Below are positions 10,554 to 17,097 of a stretch of 33,889 nucleotides of DNA, piece by piece; within the stretch, counting starts at the first letter, position 1, and each line of letters starts with the position of its first letter. The notes beneath the pieces were generated by a model. That model searched no databases, was not told where the DNA came from, and was given only the letters and a program-made list of their open reading frames with translations. This stretch comes from Candidatus Acidiferrales bacterium (GTDB lineage: Bacteria > Acidobacteriota > Terriglobia > Acidiferrales > UBA7541), in the NCBI GenBank assembly GCA_031296075.1, contig JARLGK010000197.1:1-33889 (forward strand), in the 5' to 3' direction. Position numbers and translations under genes: made by a program.

Positions 10554-10826
10554 TCAGTGCATTGGATGGAGGGCGCGAAATACCGAAATCACGACGAGCA
10601 CCAACATGACCACGACATAGATACGCATTCCCCAGAGCAGCACCCGCACGCCAAGCGAAAGTTCTTTTCGGCCAAACCGAGTTTTCTGTTTGGCGGCGAC
10701 GACCTGGTCCGTTTCCAGCAGCGACAGAACCACGCGCGGATCTTCAAGATCCGGCTTCACCGTGGCGCCCGCGACGGGATCCACACCTTGCGAGGCTTCT
10801 ACGAAATCGCCGCTGCCAGATTTCAT
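10554..10826 (-). CDS. Small single-pass membrane protein, unknown function
   Basis: 90 residues. The first ~60 are hydrophilic (acidic start, then basic QKTRFGRKE), followed by one strongly hydrophobic segment at about 62-84 and a short tail ending HPMH. The start is convincing: GGAGGT lies 7 nt before the ATG. I do not recognise the family. It sits 66 nt after the NRAMP-like gene and upstream of the cytochrome c gene, all minus strand, so it may be an accessory membrane subunit of that cluster; this is inference from position only. Confidence 0.65.
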   Translation of the reverse strand: MKSGSGDFVEASQGVDPVAGATVKPDLEDPRVVLSLLETDQVVAAKQKTRFGRKELSLGVRVLLWGMRIYVVVMLVLVVISVFRALHPMH

Positions 10827-10892
10827 ATCAGCGACCTCCGACCAGCCGCAGCAATTGAAACTCCAGAAGATCGTCTTGAACTTTTCGCAAAT

Positions 10893-12326
10893 CTAGCCAC
10901 CCAGTAAACGCGGAAAAACCGTCGCGAGACCGAATCCAATGCCGACGCAGATCAAGAGAACGGTAACCGTAATCCCCGCGGCATTTCCCCAGAAACCGTT
11001 CACATATTCTCCCATGATGTCTCGATCATTGACCAAAAGCATCAGGAAAGCGAGCGCCGGAGGCATGGCGAGTACGGCTATCACATTCACAGTGAGCACG
11101 ACAAACTCGAGCGGAGCGCGGGGAATCAGCACGAGACCCGCCGCGGCGCATGCGGAGCCAAGCAACGTCGAGTAGAATGGCCAGGCGTCGCGCACAGGCC
11201 GGTTGAGGCTGTGACCCGTTTGCATGACTTCGCCGAATGCGTAAGCCGAGGACGTCGAAATCGCGATGGCAGCCACGATTCCGGCCTCGAAAATACCGAG
11301 TGCGAAAAGTGCGGCGCCCGTATGCCCAATCCACGGATCGATCGCCTCGGCGAACTGGGCTGCCTGGAATTGAGAAGCGTCAATACCGTGATGAAAAAGC
11401 GGAACCGTGGCGAGAATGGCGGCGATCGCGAACACAGCGGCCAGCACGCTGCCGAGAAGCGTATCAAACCGCCCGGCATTAATGTCGCGCGGCTGCATGC
11501 CTTTATCCACAACCGCACTCTGCTGGAAAAAAATCATCCAGGGCGTAACCGTCGCGCCGATATCCGCAAGAATCAGCAGCAGAATCTCCGATCCGCTTCC
11601 TTTCGGTAGCGGCGTCCAGGTCAGCATGGCGTGACCCACCGCGGACCAATCCGGATGCGCCAGGATGGCGGCCGGAATGAAGAGACCGTTGAAGATCGCC
11701 AGGCCCAGCGTGATTCGTTCCCAGGTCCAATATCGTCCGGTGGTAATCGCGGCCATCACGACAACCAACCCCACGCCCACTGCAATCACCGGTCGAACGC
11801 CGAAAAAACCCAGGCCGGCGCGAATGCCGATGAATTCCGTGATGAGCGTCAGAAAATTCCCCAGGACCAAATCGCCCATCGAGAAGAATCCCCAGAATCT
11901 TCCGAAACGGTCGAAGATCAGTTCGGCGTGCCCCCGATGCGTGACGGCGCCCAGCCGGACAGTCATCTCTTGCACGACAAGGCCCATCAAGAACGTGAGC
12001 ACGACAAACGGGATAAAAAATCCGACGCCGAATCGGGCCCCTGTCGCCGAGTAAGAAAGCATGCTCGGGGCGTCGTTCTCGCCAAGAAAAACCAGCACGC
12101 CGGGCCCGACCAGCAGCCAGAGCACCCGAAGCCCTCCAAATCTCTTCGCTCCGCGTCCTTTCCATCGAGCCCGCCTGACTCGCCAGCGGTCCCGGGCGCG
12201 ATCCACATCCTCATGTGTCAAAAGGCCGGCTAAGTCGCGGGCAACGGGGGACGCGGAGGCAATTTCCGTCGTCGGATGCGCCGAACCGAAAGAGGGTGCT
12301 TCCGAATCCTTTTTCCGGATGGACAT
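10893..12326 (-). CDS. NRAMP-family (SLC11-like) divalent metal transporter, divergent subtype
   Basis: Proton-coupled or uniport-type importer of divalent metal ions in the inner membrane. 477 residues: a hydrophilic N-terminal extension of about 65 residues, then around eleven hydrophobic helices. The TM1 region reads GPGVLVFLGENDAPSM, so the family hallmark DPGN is replaced by D85-A-P-S; the TM6 hallmark MPH is replaced by T261-P-W (GATVTPWMIFFQQSAVVDKG). The D is kept, the Asn and Met ligands are not. This pattern belongs to an NRAMP-related branch different from classical MntH, and the substrate (Mn, Fe, Mg or other) cannot be read from sequence. There is no Shine-Dalgarno; the ATG directly follows an operator-like repeat. 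Transcribed with the two downstream minus-strand genes perhaps. Confidence 0.85.
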   Translation of the reverse strand: MSIRKKDSEAPSFGSAHPTTEIASASPVARDLAGLLTHEDVDRARDRWRVRRARWKGRGAKRFGGLRVLWLLVGPGVLVFLGENDAPSMLSYSATGARFGVGFFIPFVVLTFLMGLVVQEMTVRLGAVTHRGHAELIFDRFGRFWGFFSMGDLVLGNFLTLITEFIGIRAGLGFFGVRPVIAVGVGLVVVMAAITTGRYWTWERITLGLAIFNGLFIPAAILAHPDWSAVGHAMLTWTPLPKGSGSEILLLILADIGATVTPWMIFFQQSAVVDKGMQPRDINAGRFDTLLGSVLAAVFAIAAILATVPLFHHGIDASQFQAAQFAEAIDPWIGHTGAALFALGIFEAGIVAAIAISTSSAYAFGEVMQTGHSLNRPVRDAWPFYSTLLGSACAAAGLVLIPRAPLEFVVLTVNVIAVLAMPPALAFLMLLVNDRDIMGEYVNGFWGNAAGITVTVLLICVGIGFGLATVFPRLLGG

Positions 12327-12328
12327 AG

Positions 12329-12367
12329 GTTAACTGCGCTAAACTTCTTATATAAACTACGCTTAAC
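12329..12367 (-). promoter_or_regulatory. Tandem operator-like repeats at the NRAMP promoter/start
   Basis: Two 16-bp copies, read on the minus strand as GTTTAGCGCAGTTAAC (12344-12329) and GTTAAGCGTAGTTTAT (12367-12352), spaced exactly 23 bp. Consensus GTTWAGCGYAGTTWA; each half-site is an imperfect GTTWA-N6-TWAAC dyad, the style of DtxR/MntR-type metalloregulator sites. The proximal copy ends 2 bp before the ATG. A TTGACG box lies just upstream (minus strand, within 12374-12383), so a bound repressor would cover the -10 region and the start. Confidence 0.55.
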
Positions 12368-12501
12368 ATTGGCGAACGTCAACCACGCATCGCAGCCGTG
12401 ATGCATAAAAAGCACCGTGAGGTCATTTATGTCTCTGCTATAGTGAACGGCACGTTACCGGAAAACGAAGTGGCAGCGGTTCGCAGCGGGAGGAGAGGCC
12501 G

Positions 12502-12804
12502 ATGGCTGAAGCGCCGAAGCAGCAGCAAGCGCAGATCAAGGCCGATGAGAAGGAATTGCTCGGCCAGTACTCGAACCTCGTGGTCGTTCACCACAACGCC
12601 GAGGAGTTCACGCTGAACTTTGTTTATATGTTTCCCACCGTCGCGCAGGGGAAGTTGGTGGCGAGCTTGATATTGAATCCGCGCCACGCCAAGCGGCTGT
12701 TGCGCGCGTTGCAGGAGAACGTGGCCCGATACGAGGCTCAATTCGGGACGTTGCCGGAAGGTCCGGGTCCGGACGCTGAGCCCAAAGTCGGGTTTGTGCA
12801 GTAA
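12502..12804 (+). CDS. DUF3467 family protein
   Basis: 100 residues, cytoplasmic, matching the DUF3467 pattern: a central (Y/F)SNxxxVxHxxxEFxLxFxxxxP core (YSNLVVVHHNAEEFTLNFVYMFP) followed by a basic helix (NPRHAKRLLRALQENVARYE). Biochemical role is unknown for the family. The start is well supported: GGGAGGAGA lies 6-10 nt upstream of the ATG. It is divergent from the NRAMP-like gene (175-bp shared intergenic region) and convergent with the PilZ gene. A TATAGT at 12439-12444 could be its -10 box, without a good -35. Confidence 0.8.
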   Translation: MAEAPKQQQAQIKADEKELLGQYSNLVVVHHNAEEFTLNFVYMFPTVAQGKLVASLILNPRHAKRLLRALQENVARYEAQFGTLPEGPGPDAEPKVGFVQ

Positions 12805-12856
12805 GCGGTCGCCACGAAGCCATCGCGGTTCGCAAACCCGCCCATTTCCACGACGA

Positions 12857-13192
12857 TTAGCGCGGGAACCCGCTGCCCACGATCCAGCCTCCGCTGGGCT
12901 CGACGAACTCCAAACCTACGGCGAAACCAGCTTGCGGCACGGTGTGGCAATACGCGACGCGGGCGACGCACTGAAAAGAACCCGCGAACGCTGTCACCAT
13001 CATCCGGTCATTGATCTTCCAACGGCGAGTGCTCAGCACGCGCGCCCCGCGCGAACTTATATTTTCCGTGAAGGTGGTTTCCGTGCCCGGAAGCGCGCCG
13101 TGACCGCTGATGTGCACTCCGACTTCCATGGGAACCCGCGTTTCGCAACGCACGGCGTCAAACGTCTTGGGGCCCCCTATCCCAAGCCGCAT
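12857..13192 (-). CDS. PilZ-domain c-di-GMP receptor
   Basis: 111-residue single-domain protein that would bind cyclic di-GMP and change shape or partner. Both ligand motifs are present: R-x3-R at 15-19 (RCETR) and the N-x-S-x2-G motif at 44-49 (NISSRG), followed by beta strands ending in a GLEFVEPSGGW segment usual for PilZ. A GGGGG run about 9 nt upstream of the ATG supports the start. It lies 22 nt behind the diguanylate cyclase gene on the same strand, so synthesis and reception of the signal appear to be co-expressed. Output (motility, secretion, polysaccharide) is not visible. Confidence 0.85.
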   Translation of the reverse strand: MRLGIGGPKTFDAVRCETRVPMEVGVHISGHGALPGTETTFTENISSRGARVLSTRRWKINDRMMVTAFAGSFQCVARVAYCHTVPQAGFAVGLEFVEPSGGWIVGSGFPR

Positions 13193-13214
13193 GTCTTATG
13201 TCCCCCTTTTTTCG

Positions 13215-14543
13215 TCATAAGCAGGCTGCTAAATGCCGCAGGTGCGATTTAACGGTGCCGCGCCTCTTCATCTTGTAGAGCGCCAAATCAGCCGCGCCAA
13301 GCAGTTGTTCGATGGAGGTTCCGTCCGTCGGATATACGGCCTGACCGACACTGACCGAAACGAACGGCTCCTGGCCATCCTGTGCGAGCTGTTCGCAGAT
13401 GCGCCCGGCGGCTTGCTCGCCTTCGCGGGCGCCGGCTTCGGGCAGCACAAGGGCAAACTCATCGCCGCCGTAGCGCGCCGGCGTGTCAATTGTTCGGCTG
13501 CTGTTCCGCAGCACGGTCCCCAGGCGCTTGATGGCTCGGCTTCCCGTCAGGTGGCCATACTTGTCGTTGATCTTTTTCAGGCCATCGAGATCGAAGAGCA
13601 ACACCGCGAATTGTCGCCCCGTACGGCGGGATCGCTGGATTTCGTTGTCCAGGGCTTCGAGCAGGCGGCGATGATTCGCAAGGCCGGTAAGCGAATCGGA
13701 AGCCGCCAGCCGGCTTACCTGGTCGAAGAGCTGGGCGTTGTCGAGCAGCGTTCCGCACAGGACAACCACATAACTCAAGACCATCAGCGCGTGCGCCAGC
13801 GTGTAGGGTGCGTCGAGTACCCGCTGCGACTGGCTCATCGTGACGTGGCAGATCACGTTCAGGGCGGCGGCGATGAACAGCGCCCGGTCCAGCGCGGCGC
13901 TCGCGCGCCTCAGCCGCCAGCCGTATCCCACCGCCGCGACGATGTAGATTACGGCAGGAAGCAGGTCCCATCCGCGCGGCACCAAAGCGCCGGGATGAAT
14001 CTTGGGCGCGCGCGGCAGCATAAAATAGAAGACGCTCGTCAGATACGCCACAGCACCGACGATCAGCGTCACGCCCGCGATTTCTTTTCCGGGATCGCGC
14101 GATACCGGGATTCGCCGTTCGACGATCAGCGCGGCCAGCAGCAACACTCCTAGCAGCGTCCTCCCCGCCAGCCACCCGAGTGATATCTCGGTCCCAAAGG
14201 TGGGAGTCACAAGTACGCCGCGATAGAACGCCATGCTGCTACCCGCTTCGATGAGTCCCGCGAGCACAAACCCGAAGGCCAGAATCAGCGAAATTCGATC
14301 ATGCGTACCTCGAAATCGCACCATGGCATTGGCGGCAAACGTGAAGGCAATCAGGCTGCCCGCCATTTCGAGGTAGGCGTCGAAGAGTGGGTCGCATACG
14401 TACATAGAATTACGGAGAGCCCACAAAAGCGCGCAGAACCCCACCACGGCAATTGTCCCGAGCAGGACAAAGCCAATGCGGTAGCGTCCCCAAGATTTGC
14501 CCAGATGCCCCACACTACCCCCAGAACACAAACGAATCCCCAC
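13215..14543 (-). CDS. Membrane diguanylate cyclase (multi-TM sensor plus GGDEF)
   Basis: Makes cyclic di-GMP from two GTP at the inner membrane. 442 residues. About eight hydrophobic segments between residues 20 and 270 form an integral sensor region similar in layout to MASE-type domains. A short helix leads to a GGDEF domain (about 280-435) with DSLTGLANHRRL start, intact active-site GGDEF at 359-363 and an intact inhibitory I-site RTID at 350-353, exactly five residues before it, so product inhibition is expected. The GTG at 14543 is used; a second in-frame GTG at 14513 is possible. The PilZ receptor gene follows after 22 nt. The signal sensed is unknown. Confidence 0.9.
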   Translation of the reverse strand: MGIRLCSGGSVGHLGKSWGRYRIGFVLLGTIAVVGFCALLWALRNSMYVCDPLFDAYLEMAGSLIAFTFAANAMVRFRGTHDRISLILAFGFVLAGLIEAGSSMAFYRGVLVTPTFGTEISLGWLAGRTLLGVLLLAALIVERRIPVSRDPGKEIAGVTLIVGAVAYLTSVFYFMLPRAPKIHPGALVPRGWDLLPAVIYIVAAVGYGWRLRRASAALDRALFIAAALNVICHVTMSQSQRVLDAPYTLAHALMVLSYVVVLCGTLLDNAQLFDQVSRLAASDSLTGLANHRRLLEALDNEIQRSRRTGRQFAVLLFDLDGLKKINDKYGHLTGSRAIKRLGTVLRNSSRTIDTPARYGGDEFALVLPEAGAREGEQAAGRICEQLAQDGQEPFVSVSVGQAVYPTDGTSIEQLLGAADLALYKMKRRGTVKSHLRHLAACL

Positions 14544-14580
14544 AGTTAAATAGCAACTACTGTACCGTTTTGCAGCTGTG

Positions 14581-14600
14581 AGAGGTGCCCTCTAACTATA
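14581..14600 (-). promoter_or_regulatory. Weak promoter/dyad upstream of the cyclase gene
   Basis: On the minus strand a TATAGT box (14600-14595) is followed by the perfect small dyad AGAGG-N3-CCTCT (14581-14593), about 40 nt upstream of the start. No convincing -35 box at the proper distance. Tentative. Confidence 0.25.
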
Positions 14601-14716
14601 CTATTTCCCATGGAGTTTGCCGGGCGAGCAACAAGCGAGTCGCAAAAGGATACACAGCCCGTCTCACGCGGGGTGGAAAAGTTACCGACACGAGAGAATC
14701 TTACCTAGAGGCAGAG

Positions 14717-14962
14717 CTAGGCCTTGGGGGGCGGCGGGGGTGGGATAGCCGGCAGATCAAAGGCCTGGATGACGCTCTGGAAGTTCACTTTCTTGTGGGC
14801 GCCATCGCAGAATGGCTTGTTCTCGGAGTGTCCGCAGCGGCAAAGACCGATCTTGGTACGACCAGCCAGGCCGAATACCTTGCCGTCCTGATCCACCACT
14901 TCGAAGTCTCCTTCGACTCGAATCGAACCATCGGTACGGACCGTAATCGTAGTCGCAGCCAT
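14717..14962 (-). CDS. CDGSH-type iron-sulfur domain protein
   Basis: 81 residues with one complete CDGSH (mitoNEET-like) [2Fe-2S] motif: C-x-C-x2-S-x3-P-x-C-D-G-x2-H, read as CRCGHSENKPFCDGAH (about residues 41-56). Such proteins carry a labile 3Cys:1His cluster and are linked to redox or iron-sulfur handling. The N-terminal half forms the usual small beta sheet (VRTDGSIRVEGDFEVVD); the tail is a Pro run. GGAGG lies 7 nt before the ATG. It follows the moeZ gene on the same strand, separated by about 100 nt that holds a palindromic repeat, so it may be a separate transcript although the sulfur theme fits. Confidence 0.9.
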   Translation of the reverse strand: MAATTITVRTDGSIRVEGDFEVVDQDGKVFGLAGRTKIGLCRCGHSENKPFCDGAHKKVNFQSVIQAFDLPAIPPPPPPKA

Positions 14963-14977
14963 TCATTCCTCCGATAA

Positions 14978-15040
14978 GGTGGAAGCGTGGGGTTTCAACC
15001 CCACGAAATGTCGGCGCCCCTTCCCGGGCGTTAGCCCTGG
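14978..15040. repeat. Palindromic intergenic repeat, copy 1 (GGTGGAAGCG type)
   Basis: Begins GGTGGAAGCGTGGGG and contains the perfect stem CGTGGGGTT-TC-AACCCCACG, then a second weaker stem ending in TTAGCCCTGG. A second copy is at 21458-21521 with compensatory changes (CGCGGGGTT pairs with AACCCCGCG). REP-like element; lies between the CDGSH and moeZ genes. Confidence 0.75.
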
Positions 15041-15061
15041 AGGGTCGGCGTCCATCCAAGC

Positions 15062-16255
15062 CTAATACTTCGGCACGTTCGGATCCACCTCGTCCGACCA
15101 AGCCACAATACCACCTTTTAAGTTCGAGATCTTTTTGAAGCCCGCGCCACGCAGGAATTCGACCGCCTGGGCCGAGCGTTTTCCCGATTTGCAGTGCGCC
15201 ACGATTTCGCGCGAGCTATCGAGCTCGTGCACCCGCCGCGAGAGTTCGCCGAGCGGGATCAGATGCCCGTTCAGGTTGCAGATCTGGTACTCGTGGACCT
15301 CGCGCACGTCGAGAATGTAAATGTCGTCACCGCGGTCGAGCCGCGTCTTCAACTCGCGCGAAGTGATTTCCGGAACATTCGTCACGGTAGTGGGACCCTC
15401 CTCGCCGCGTATGCCGCAGAATTCGGCGTAGTCGATCAGTTTAGTCAAGGTCGGATGTTCGCTGCAGACGGAGCATTCCGGATTCTTCCGCAGCTTCAAC
15501 TCGCGGAATTTCATCGCTAACGCGTCGAACAGCAGCAGGCGGCCAATTAAGGGTTCGCCCTTCCCGATGATGAGCTTGAGTGTCTCGGCTGCCTGAATCG
15601 TGCCGACGATTCCCGGCAGCACGCCGAGCACGCCGCCTTCAGCGCACGAAGGCACCAGGCCCGGCGGAGGCGGTTCGGGATAGAGGCAGCGGTAGCAAGG
15701 GCCACCCGGATAGCCGAATACAGTGATCTGTCCCTCGAAGCGGAAGATCGAGCCATACACATTGGGCTTGCCGGTTATCACGCACGCGTCGTTCACCAGG
15801 TAGCGCGTCGGAAAGTTGTCCGTTCCGTCCACGATGATGTCGTAGTCGTTGAATAACTCGAGCGCGTTTGCGCTGCTCAGGTGCGTATCGAAAGTGTCGA
15901 TCTGGATTTCCGGATTCAGGTTCCGCAGGCGATCGGCTGCGGCCTCTGTCTTTGGACGTCCAACGTCGCTGGTGCCAAACAGAACTTGGCGCTGCAGATT
16001 GGTCGAATCGACCACGTCAAAATCCACCAGGCCGATCCGGCCCACGCCGGCCGCGGCCAGGTAGAGTCCCAACGGCGCGCCCAATCCGCCCGTGCCGATG
16101 CACAGCACTTTCGCCTGCTTGATCTTGAGCTGACCTTCCATGCCCACCTCAGGCATGATCAGGTGGCGGCTGTAGCGCATCACTTCTTGTTTTGAAAGCG
16201 TCGCGGCGGTTTTGGTTGTCGCCGACCCCGTTGGAATTCCCGTCTTCGTCGCCAT
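15062..16255 (-). CDS. moeZ: MoeZ/MoeB-R: adenylyl- and sulfurtransferase (ThiF plus rhodanese)
   Basis: Activates the C-terminus of a ubiquitin-like sulfur carrier by adenylation and loads sulfur on it to give a thiocarboxylate. 397 residues. N-terminal ThiF/MoeB domain: nucleotide loop GTGGLG (54-59), DFD (78-80), NLQRQ (86-90), zinc pairs C187/C190 and C261/C264, and C204 in SCAEGGVLG. C-terminal rhodanese domain (about 295-395) with active loop CKSGKRS, C355 being the persulfide Cys. GGGAG 8 nt before the ATG supports the start. It is the last gene of the cysM-mec-cysO-moeZ run, 40 nt after cysO. It could also serve molybdopterin or thiamine carriers; the neighbours favour CysO. Confidence 0.93.
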   Translation of the reverse strand: MATKTGIPTGSATTKTAATLSKQEVMRYSRHLIMPEVGMEGQLKIKQAKVLCIGTGGLGAPLGLYLAAAGVGRIGLVDFDVVDSTNLQRQVLFGTSDVGRPKTEAAADRLRNLNPEIQIDTFDTHLSSANALELFNDYDIIVDGTDNFPTRYLVNDACVITGKPNVYGSIFRFEGQITVFGYPGGPCYRCLYPEPPPPGLVPSCAEGGVLGVLPGIVGTIQAAETLKLIIGKGEPLIGRLLLFDALAMKFRELKLRKNPECSVCSEHPTLTKLIDYAEFCGIRGEEGPTTVTNVPEITSRELKTRLDRGDDIYILDVREVHEYQICNLNGHLIPLGELSRRVHELDSSREIVAHCKSGKRSAQAVEFLRGAGFKKISNLKGGIVAWSDEVDPNVPKY

Positions 16256-16295
16256 CGAAAAATCTCCCGTTGCTGCTGTTACCGCGATCGTCGCG

Positions 16296-16580
16296 TCAGT
16301 CGCGCGCGCCGCCGGCGATTGAGGGCACGATGCTGATCGTGTCTCCCGCCTTAACGGCCGTCTGGTCCTTCTGGAGGTAGCGAATGTCTTCGTCGTTCAC
16401 GTAGACGTTCACAAAGCTGCGCAGCCGCCCGTCGTCGGCATAGAGGTGCTTCTTGAGCTCCGCGAACTTGCCCGTCAGCGCGGCCAGCGCCTCACCCACC
16501 GTAGCCGCCTGCACCTCGACGCTTTCCTGCTTGCCCGCGTACGCCCGCAGCGGCGTCGGAATAATCACCTTAACTGCCAT
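16296..16580 (-). CDS. cysO: CysO/MoaD-like ubiquitin-fold sulfur carrier
   Basis: Small carrier whose C-terminal Gly thiocarboxylate donates sulfur. 94 residues with the beta-grasp pattern (VKVIIPTPLRAYAGK start, FVNVYVNDEDIR centre, KAGDTISIVPSIAGG end), closely like mycobacterial CysO. The diglycine is G90-G91, but three residues (A-R-D) follow, so the carrier as made cannot be adenylated at the Gly. In the related QbsE/QbsD pair a JAMM protease removes such a C-terminal extension; the mec gene directly upstream offers this activity (inference). GGAGG 8 nt before the ATG. Lies 76 nt after mec and 40 nt before moeZ. Confidence 0.92.
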   Translation of the reverse strand: MAVKVIIPTPLRAYAGKQESVEVQAATVGEALAALTGKFAELKKHLYADDGRLRSFVNVYVNDEDIRYLQKDQTAVKAGDTISIVPSIAGGARD

Positions 16581-16656
16581 TCGCTTTCCTCCCTAACGTG
16601 AACTTGGCGCTCGCTATTAGATGCCCGCCGTCCTTGAATTGACTTAAGCGAATTAC

Positions 16657-17097
16657 CTAGGAATGCCCCACGGTTTCGATCTCTTCGGCGTCGTACGCGG
16701 CCCGGTCGTCGTGCAGGCGCCACGACGTGGTATCGCGCGGCTCGCCCTTCTGAACGCTCACGATGATGTAGCTATACCACGGCCAGGCGTGATCGCGGTC
16801 GTATTCGCTCGGCCGCGCCGGCGCATCCGGATGCGAATGGTACCATCCGATCAGCTCAAGCTTCTTCTCCCGCGCCGTCTTCTCCGCCAGCCGTACATCG
16901 TCGGGCGTCACCTCGAAGCGGTTTCGCGGCGAATCGTCCCGGCGATTCGCGAGAGGCAGCAGGTCAATCACCTCCCGCGAGCCTTCGCCATCGTGCCCCA
17001 GGAGCGCGCCGCAGCATTCGTGCGGATACGTCTCCACGCCGTGCGCGTGGATGCGGCGGACCATCTCTTCTCGCACTTTCAAGGGTGGCACGCTCAC
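16657..17097 (-). CDS. mec: Mec-type JAMM/MPN+ zinc metallopeptidase
   Basis: Zinc hydrolase that releases cysteine from the CysO-cysteine adduct in the known mycobacterial pathway. With the start chosen here the product has 146 residues and a full JAMM signature: E27 (HECCGALLG), H87-S-H89-P, S97 and D100, i.e. H-S-H-x7-S-x2-D. I placed the start at the GTG 17097, which overlaps the cysM stop as GTGA and has GGAG 6 nt upstream; a TTG at 17109 would give four more residues. The overlap implies translational coupling to cysM. It may have two jobs here: trimming the A-R-D tail of CysO and cleaving CysO-Cys. Confidence 0.92.
   Translation of the reverse strand: MSVPPLKVREEMVRRIHAHGVETYPHECCGALLGHDGEGSREVIDLLPLANRRDDSPRNRFEVTPDDVRLAEKTAREKKLELIGWYHSHPDAPARPSEYDRDHAWPWYSYIIVSVQKGEPRDTTSWRLHDDRAAYDAEEIETVGHS

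Noticed and set aside
11631-12233. 200-codon plus-strand ORF opposite the NRAMP-like gene
   Set aside because: Mirror of the transporter's codons; highly charged low-complexity product.
13233-14153. 306-codon plus-strand ORF opposite the cyclase gene
   Set aside because: Antisense shadow of the GGDEF protein; Arg/Gln/His-rich with no recognisable fold.
14601-14716. Possible c-di-GMP riboswitch upstream of the cyclase
   Set aside because: A GGCAAACTCC segment on the minus strand recalled GEMM riboswitch text, but the conserved partner helices and GNRA receptor arrangement were not found.
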